NCBI GenBank assembly: GCA_016938395.1
Contig: JAFGUS010000134.1
Location: 1 to 9,929, forward strand
From: Coriobacteriia bacterium
GTDB lineage: Bacteria > Actinomycetota > Coriobacteriia > Anaerosomatales > Anaerosomataceae
Direction: 5' to 3'
Length of the DNA stretch: 9,929 bases
The notes under the pieces are model-generated. The model ran no database searches, was not told the origin of the DNA, and was given only the letters and a program-made list of their open reading frames with translations. Below, one piece after another: positions 5,498 through 9,929 of this stretch; the stretch's first letter is position 1; the number at the start of each line of letters is the position of its first letter. A program made the translations under genes and the position numbers.

Positions 5498-7162
5498 ATG
5501 GAGCACCGCAGCGATCGCATGAAGAAGGGCCCCGGGCGGGCCCCACACCGCAGCCTCTTGAAGGCCGACGGCCTTACCGACGAAGAGATCTCCCGACCGA
5601 TCATCGCCGTCATCAACTCGGCGAACGACATCATCCCCGGGCACGTGGGCATGGACCGCGTGGCCGAAGCGGTGAAGACCGGCATCCTCATGTCGGGTGG
5701 CACGCCGCTCGAGATCTCCACCATCGGTGTCTGCGACGGCATCGCGATGGGCCACGAGGGCATGAAGTTCTCGCTCGCAAGCCGCGAGGTCATCGCCGAC
5801 TCGGTGGAGATCGCGGTCTCGGCGCACGCCTTCGACGCGGTCGTGATGATCCCCAACTGCGACAAGGTCACCCCGGGCATGCTCATGGCGGCGGCCCGCC
5901 TCGACCTTCCCACCGTGGTCGTCTCGGCCGGGCCGATGCTCGCGGGGCGGTGGGAGAACAAGCACGTGGACCTCGACACCGTGTTCACTGCCATCGGCGC
6001 GCACGCCACCGGCGAGGTGAGCGACGCGTCGCTCCTCGAGCTGGAGAACAACGCCTGCCCCACGTGCGGCAGCTGTGCGGGCATGTTCACCGCGAACTCG
6101 ATGAACTGCCTCACCGAAGCAATCGGCATGGGGCTTCCCGGCAACGGCACCGTGCCGGCGGTCTACTCGGAGCGCATCCGTCTGGCCAAGCACGCGGGCA
6201 TGAAGGTCATGGAGCTCCTCAAGCACGGCACGACCGCCCGGAAGATCATAACGCCTGCGGCCATCACGAACGCGATGACGGTGGACATGGCCTTTGGTGG
6301 TTCGTCGAACACGGTGCTGCACCTCACCGCCATCGCCGCCGAGGCGGGATCGCCGATCACGCTCGACGACTGGCAGAGGGTCTCTGCGCGCACGCCCAAC
6401 CTCGTGCGCGTCTCGCCGGCCAGCGAGTACCACGTGGAGGACCTCTACTTCGCCGGTGGCATCCCCGCGATCATGGCCGAACTTGCCAAGGGCGGTCTGA
6501 TCGACACCCACGCGCACACGGTGACCGGTGGAACCATCGGCGACACGATCAAGCATCTGCCCGGCGCCGACGGCACGGTCATCCGGCCGATCACCGACCC
6601 GTACTACGCCGAGGGCGGCCTGCGCGTGCTCAAGGGCAACCTCGCGCCGCGCGGCGCGGTGGTCAAGCAGTCGGCGGTGAGTGCCGAGATGCGACAGCAC
6701 GCGGGCCCGGCACGCGTCTTCGACTCCGAGGAGGAGGCGGTCGCCGCCATCCTCGGCCACCGCATCAACGCCGGTGATGTCATCGTCATCCGGTACGAGG
6801 GTCCGCGCGGTGGCCCCGGCATGCGCGAGATGCTCTCGCCGACCTCGGCCGTGAAGGGCATGGGACTCGCGGGCAGCGTCGCGCTCATCACCGATGGCCG
6901 CTTCAGCGGCGCCACCTCTGGCGCGTCGGTGGGGCACGTGAGCCCGGAGGCTGCCGAGGGCGGGCCGATCGCGCTCGTGGAGGAGGGCGACACCATCACC
7001 ATCGACATCGACGCCGGCACGATCACCCTCGAGGTGACCGACGAACGCCTCGGCATGCGCGCCCGGGCCTGGACGGCGCCGGAGCCCAAGATCACACGGG
7101 GCTATCTCGCCCGCTATGCACGGTTCGTGACGAGCGCCGACAAAGGTGCGGTGCTCGAGTGA
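5498..7162 (+). CDS. ilvD: Dihydroxy-acid dehydratase
   Basis: Dehydrates 2,3-dihydroxyisovalerate and 2,3-dihydroxy-3-methylvalerate to the 2-oxo acids that precede valine and isoleucine; a cytoplasmic iron-sulfur enzyme needing Mg2+. The product is 554 residues, normal for the family. The start is ATG 5498 with GAGGAGG at 5484-5490; an in-frame GTG at 5294 is rejected because it lies within the leader RNA. Key motifs are [18 protein letters not shown] (4-21), the [12 protein letters not shown] block (78-89), [11 protein letters not shown] (118-128, Cys121), [20 protein letters not shown] (186-205, Cys193 in the ligand position) and, near the C-terminus, [19 protein letters not shown]. Where [2Fe-2S] enzymes such as the Mycobacterium one have a Cys (PCN), this protein has PGH (47-49), as in E. 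coli IlvD, which carries a [4Fe-4S] cluster; the cluster type here is an inference. First gene of the operon. Confidence 0.97.
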   Translation: MEHRSDRMKKGPGRAPHRSLLKADGLTDEEISRPIIAVINSANDIIPGHVGMDRVAEAVKTGILMSGGTPLEISTIGVCDGIAMGHEGMKFSLASREVIADSVEIAVSAHAFDAVVMIPNCDKVTPGMLMAAARLDLPTVVVSAGPMLAGRWENKHVDLDTVFTAIGAHATGEVSDASLLELENNACPTCGSCAGMFTANSMNCLTEAIGMGLPGNGTVPAVYSERIRLAKHAGMKVMELLKHGTTARKIITPAAITNAMTVDMAFGGSSNTVLHLTAIAAEAGSPITLDDWQRVSARTPNLVRVSPASEYHVEDLYFAGGIPAIMAELAKGGLIDTHAHTVTGGTIGDTIKHLPGADGTVIRPITDPYYAEGGLRVLKGNLAPRGAVVKQSAVSAEMRQHAGPARVFDSEEEAVAAILGHRINAGDVIVIRYEGPRGGPGMREMLSPTSAVKGMGLAGSVALITDGRFSGATSGASVGHVSPEAAEGGPIALVEEGDTITIDIDAGTITLEVTDERLGMRARAWTAPEPKITRGYLARYARFVTSADKGAVLE

Positions 7163-7193
7163 GGAATCCGGACGCTCCACAGGAGGTGCGATC

Positions 7194-8939
7194 ATGAGAA
7201 TGACCGCCGCTCAGGCACTCGTGAAGTCGCTGCAGGCAGAGGGCGTCGAGGTCGTCTTCGGCTATCCCGGCGGCGTCGTGCTGCCGATCTTCGATGCGCT
7301 GTACGAGGCCGACCTGCGGGTCGTGCTCACGCGTCACGAGCAGGGCGCCACGCACGCCGCGGACGCCTACGCGCGGGTCACCGGTAAGCCCGGCGTTGTA
7401 ATCGTGACGAGCGGTCCGGGGGCGGCCAACACCGTCACCGGCATCGCCAACGCGTACATGGACTCGGTACCACTTGTGGTCTTCACCGGGCAGGTGGCCA
7501 CGCACGTGCTTGGCACTGACGCCTTCCAGGAGACCGACATCACCGGCATCACCATCCCGATCACCAAGCACAACTACCTGCTCGACGACCCTGCCGACCT
7601 GCCCGAGGTGGTGGCCGAGGCGTTCCACATCGCTACGACCGGCCGGCCCGGTCCCGTGCTCATCGACATCCCGGTGGACATCTCGCGCGGCGAGCTCACC
7701 TACAAGTATCCCGAGCGCGTGAACCTGCCGGGCTACAAGCCCACGGTGAAGGGTCACGCCAAGCAGATCACGCAGGCGGCCGCGCTCATCGCGAAGGCGC
7801 GCAAGCCGTTGCTGTACGCGGGCGGCGGCGTGCTCGCGAGCGACGGTGCCAGGGAGCTCAAGGAGCTCGCCGAGCTCATGCAGCTGCCGGTCGTGACCAC
7901 GCTCATGGGCAAGGGCGCGTTCCCGGAGGACCACCACCTCTTTGTGGGCATGCCGGGCATGCACGGCGGCAAGTTCACCAACTATGCGATCACCGAGACC
8001 GACCTGCTTCTCGGCGTGGGAGTGCGCTTCGACGACCGCGTGACGGGCAAGCTCGCGGCGTTCGCCACCAAGGCGAAGGTCGTGCACGTGGACATCGACC
8101 CGGCCGAGATCGGCAAGAACCGTGGCGTGGATATCCCCATCGTGGGAGACGCTAGGACGGTGCTCGCGGGCATCATCGCGGAGCTGCGCAAGATGGGCGC
8201 CGAGCCGCGTACCGAGGCGTGGATGCGCGTGATCGACGACTGGCGCGCGCGCTACCCGTTCCACTACCACGACTCGTCGGCGACGATCATGCCCCAGCGG
8301 GTGGTGGAGCGCGTGCGCGAGCTCACCAAGGGCAAGCCCACCGTCTACACCACCGAGGTGGGCCAGAACCAGATGTGGGCGTGCCAGTACCTGCGCATCA
8401 CCGAGCCGCGGACGTGGGTCTCTTCCGGCGGCCTCGGCACGATGGGCTTCGGGCTACCGGCGGCGATCGGCGCGCAGCTTGGCCGACCGGATCACATGGT
8501 CATCGACATCGCAGGCGACGGCTCGATCCAGATGAACTCGCAGGAGCTGGCAACGGCGGCCATCAACAAGCTGCCGGTCAAGGTGATCATCCTCAACAAC
8601 GGTTACCTTGGCATGATCCGCCAGTGGCAGGAGCTCTTCTACGACAAGCGGTACTCGAGCTCGACGCTTCCGCAGGACTGTCCCGACTTCGTGAAGCTCG
8701 CTGAGGCGTACGGCTGCTTCGGCATCCGCGCCACTACTCCCTCAGAGTTGGATGACGCGCTCGTGGCGGCGTTCGCCCACGACGGTCCGGCGATCGTGGA
8801 TGTACGCGTGGAGCGCGAGGAGAACGTCTTCCCGATGGTGGCGCCCGGGGGTTCGATCGACGAGATGCTCGGCGGTATCCCTGGTGGGCCCATATCCGAG
8901 ATGCTGGACGACGAGATCCTGCAGGAGGTGTGGGAGTAG
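7194..8939 (+). CDS. ilvB: Acetohydroxyacid (acetolactate) synthase, large catalytic subunit
   Basis: Condenses pyruvate with pyruvate or with 2-oxobutyrate, giving acetolactate or acetohydroxybutyrate, the first common step of valine, leucine and isoleucine synthesis; uses thiamine diphosphate and FAD. The product is 581 residues. The start is ATG 7194, 6 nt after GGAGGT; ATG 7200 would be 12 nt away. The N-terminal pyrimidine-binding domain carries FGYPGG (22-27) and the catalytic Glu49 in LTRHEQGA. The central FAD domain includes RFDDRVTGK (278-286) and HVDIDPAEIGKN (298-309). The C-terminal pyrophosphate-binding motif runs from GDGS (441-444) to LNN (467-469), followed by GMIRQWQELFY (473-483), the region where herbicides bind in other AHAS enzymes. 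It lies 31 nt after ilvD, and its stop touches the ilvN start, as expected for equimolar subunits. Confidence 0.97.
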   Translation: MRMTAAQALVKSLQAEGVEVVFGYPGGVVLPIFDALYEADLRVVLTRHEQGATHAADAYARVTGKPGVVIVTSGPGAANTVTGIANAYMDSVPLVVFTGQVATHVLGTDAFQETDITGITIPITKHNYLLDDPADLPEVVAEAFHIATTGRPGPVLIDIPVDISRGELTYKYPERVNLPGYKPTVKGHAKQITQAAALIAKARKPLLYAGGGVLASDGARELKELAELMQLPVVTTLMGKGAFPEDHHLFVGMPGMHGGKFTNYAITETDLLLGVGVRFDDRVTGKLAAFATKAKVVHVDIDPAEIGKNRGVDIPIVGDARTVLAGIIAELRKMGAEPRTEAWMRVIDDWRARYPFHYHDSSATIMPQRVVERVRELTKGKPTVYTTEVGQNQMWACQYLRITEPRTWVSSGGLGTMGFGLPAAIGAQLGRPDHMVIDIAGDGSIQMNSQELATAAINKLPVKVIILNNGYLGMIRQWQELFYDKRYSSSTLPQDCPDFVKLAEAYGCFGIRATTPSELDDALVAAFAHDGPAIVDVRVEREENVFPMVAPGGSIDEMLGGIPGGPISEMLDDEILQEVWE

Positions 8940-9425
8940 ATGAAGCACACACTGTCGGTGCTCGTGGAGAACAAACCGGGCGTGCTCACGCGGGTGTCTT
9001 CGCTCTTCGCGCGGCGCGGTTTCAACATCGACTCGCTCGCAGTGGGTATCACCGAGGACACATCGCTCTCTCGGATGACGATTGTTGTCTCGGCTGAAGA
9101 TACGCCCATCGAGCAGATCACCAAGCAGCTCCACAAGCTCATCAACGTGCTCAAGATCCAGGACCTCGACCCGAAGGACATGATCGACCGCGAGCTCGTG
9201 CTCTACAAGGTTAACGCCACGCCCGAGCGGCGGCACGAGATCATCGAGATCGCCAACGTCTTCCGGGCCAAGATCGTCGACGTCGGCAAGAACAGCCTCA
9301 CGATCGAGGCCACCGGCACCACCGACAAGCTCGCGGCGATGGAGGACCTGCTGCGCGCCTACGGGATCAAGGAACTTGCTCGGACCGGCAAGATCGCGCT
9401 CGCGCGCGGCAGCCGCGAAGGATAG
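8940..9425 (+). CDS. ilvN: Acetohydroxyacid synthase, small regulatory subunit
   Basis: Activates the IlvB subunit and gives feedback inhibition, usually by valine. The product is 161 residues. The ATG at 8940 follows the ilvB stop with no gap; its ribosome binding site AGGAGGTG (8923-8930) lies inside ilvB, so translation is probably coupled. The N-terminal ACT domain (about 2-75) reads HTLSVLVENKPGVLTRVSSL and continues through ARRGFNIDSL. Gly14 and Asn29 match the residues whose mutation makes E. coli IlvH valine-insensitive, so feedback control is expected. The C-terminal ALS_ss domain (about 83-158) includes IDRELVLYKV and FRAKIVDV and ends with RTGKIALARG. Could also be named ilvH. Confidence 0.96.
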   Translation: MKHTLSVLVENKPGVLTRVSSLFARRGFNIDSLAVGITEDTSLSRMTIVVSAEDTPIEQITKQLHKLINVLKIQDLDPKDMIDRELVLYKVNATPERRHEIIEIANVFRAKIVDVGKNSLTIEATGTTDKLAAMEDLLRAYGIKELARTGKIALARGSREG

Positions 9426-9452
9426 GGACACACGGCGGACACGGGCGCCCCA

Positions 9453-9477
9453 GCCGCGGCGCGAAGCGCGATGCGGC
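9453..9477 (+). other. Hairpin in the ilvN-ilvC gap
   Basis: GCCGC (9453-9457) pairs with GCGGC (9473-9477) and GCGC (9459-9462) pairs with GCGC (9466-9469) around a GAA loop, with a small G/GAT internal loop. It sits in the longest gap of the operon (79 nt). It may stabilise or process the mRNA, or attenuate transcription before ilvC; no T-run follows, so a full terminator is unlikely. Confidence 0.35.
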
Positions 9478-9504
9478 GTGAGGCGTGAGGAGGAGGGACA
9501 TCAG

Positions 9505-9929
9505 ATGGCAACGGTGTACTACGAGAGGGATTGCGACATCTCCCTGGTGCGCGATCGCAAGATCGCGGTCATCGGCTACGGTTCGCAGGGGCACGCGCAC
9601 GCGCTCAACCTGCACGACAGTGGCTGTGACGTGCGGGTGGGTCTGCGCGCTGGCTCGTCGAGCGCCGAGAAGGCGCGCGAGGCGGGTCTCAAGGTCCTGA
9701 CGCCGCGCGAGGCGGCAGGCGAGGCGGATATCGTCATGATGCTCACGCCGGATGAGACCACCGCGCACATCTACTACTCGGAGATTCATGAGTCGATGAC
9801 CGCGGGCAAGGTGCTCGCGTTCGCGCACGGCTTCAACGTCCACTTCCAGCAGATTGAGGCGCCTGCGGGTGTGGACGTCATCATGATCGCTCCCAAGGGT
9901 CCTGGCCACATGGTCCGCCGCACGTTCAC
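9505..9929 (+). CDS. ilvC: Ketol-acid reductoisomerase, N-terminal part, cut by window edge
   Basis: Converts acetolactate or acetohydroxybutyrate to the dihydroxy acid used by IlvD, by alkyl migration and NADPH reduction. The start is ATG 9505 with GGAGGAGGG about 8 nt upstream; 141 codons are present with no stop. The Rossmann motif is IGYGSQGHAHALNL (23-36). The loop after the second strand, GLRAGSSSAEKA (46-57), carries Arg48 and Ser51-53, the pattern of NADPH-preferring class I enzymes. His108 in FAHGFN is the expected catalytic residue, followed by APKGPGH (129-135) of the domain junction. The Mg-binding knotted C-terminal domain lies outside the window. Last gene visible; leu genes could follow, but this cannot be seen. 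Confidence 0.95.
   Translation, partial: MATVYYERDCDISLVRDRKIAVIGYGSQGHAHALNLHDSGCDVRVGLRAGSSSAEKAREAGLKVLTPREAAGEADIVMMLTPDETTAHIYYSEIHESMTAGKVLAFAHGFNVHFQQIEAPAGVDVIMIAPKGPGHMVRRTF

Noticed and set aside
5210..7195. 661-codon open frame on the - strand opposite ilvD and its leader
   Set aside because: Antisense shadow of ilvD: Arg/Asp/His-rich composition, no domain seen, and it would run through the T-box leader.
7092..8270. 392-codon open frame on the - strand opposite ilvB
   Set aside because: Antisense shadow of a clearly conserved enzyme gene; low-complexity translation with no motif.

Overview
The window is high-GC DNA with strongly GC-rich third codon positions, strong AGGAGG-type ribosome binding sites and short intergenic gaps. 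Together with the gene content this suggests an Actinomycetota genome, perhaps a deep-branching or anaerobic lineage such as Coriobacteriia. The lineage is an inference; no rRNA or marker gene is present.

Left part (1-3823, all + strand). First comes the 3' part of a small Arg-rich membrane protein of the DUF5658 type, open at the left edge and carrying an in-frame 23-codon duplication. It is followed by a short META-domain (HslJ-like) lipoprotein, a SemiSWEET/PQ-loop membrane protein, a compact isocitrate dehydrogenase, and a membrane-anchored protein with TolB/WD40-like beta-propeller repeats. These look like independent housekeeping or accessory genes, not one pathway.

Middle (3824-5497). 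A class I histone-deacetylase-like protein of the AcuC type lies on the - strand, convergent with the propeller gene across a GC-rich hairpin. A 465-nt gene-free region separates it from the divergent ilv genes. That region holds a good sigma70-type promoter (TTGCCG, 17 nt, TATACT) and a leader RNA of about 400 nt. The leader begins with a clear T-box Stem I (kink-turn, AGTA and GAACATCA specifier loop, AGAGAG, GGTG distal loop) that presents ATC, an isoleucine codon. Further downstream are a strong hairpin and a hairpin that takes up the ilvD ribosome binding site.

Right part (5498-9929, + strand). This is the tight operon ilvD-ilvB-ilvN-ilvC: dihydroxyacid dehydratase, acetohydroxyacid synthase large and small subunits, and ketol-acid reductoisomerase (cut by the right edge). 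These are three of the four steps common to isoleucine and valine synthesis; the missing step is the final transamination. The natural reading is that uncharged tRNA-Ile, sensed by the T-box leader, raises expression of the operon, while IlvN gives feedback control of the first step.

The T-box is the most interesting element. Its 3' half departs from the consensus, and the switching mechanism (transcription termination or ribosome-binding-site sequestration) cannot be settled by eye. No mobile element, CRISPR array, tRNA or rRNA was seen.
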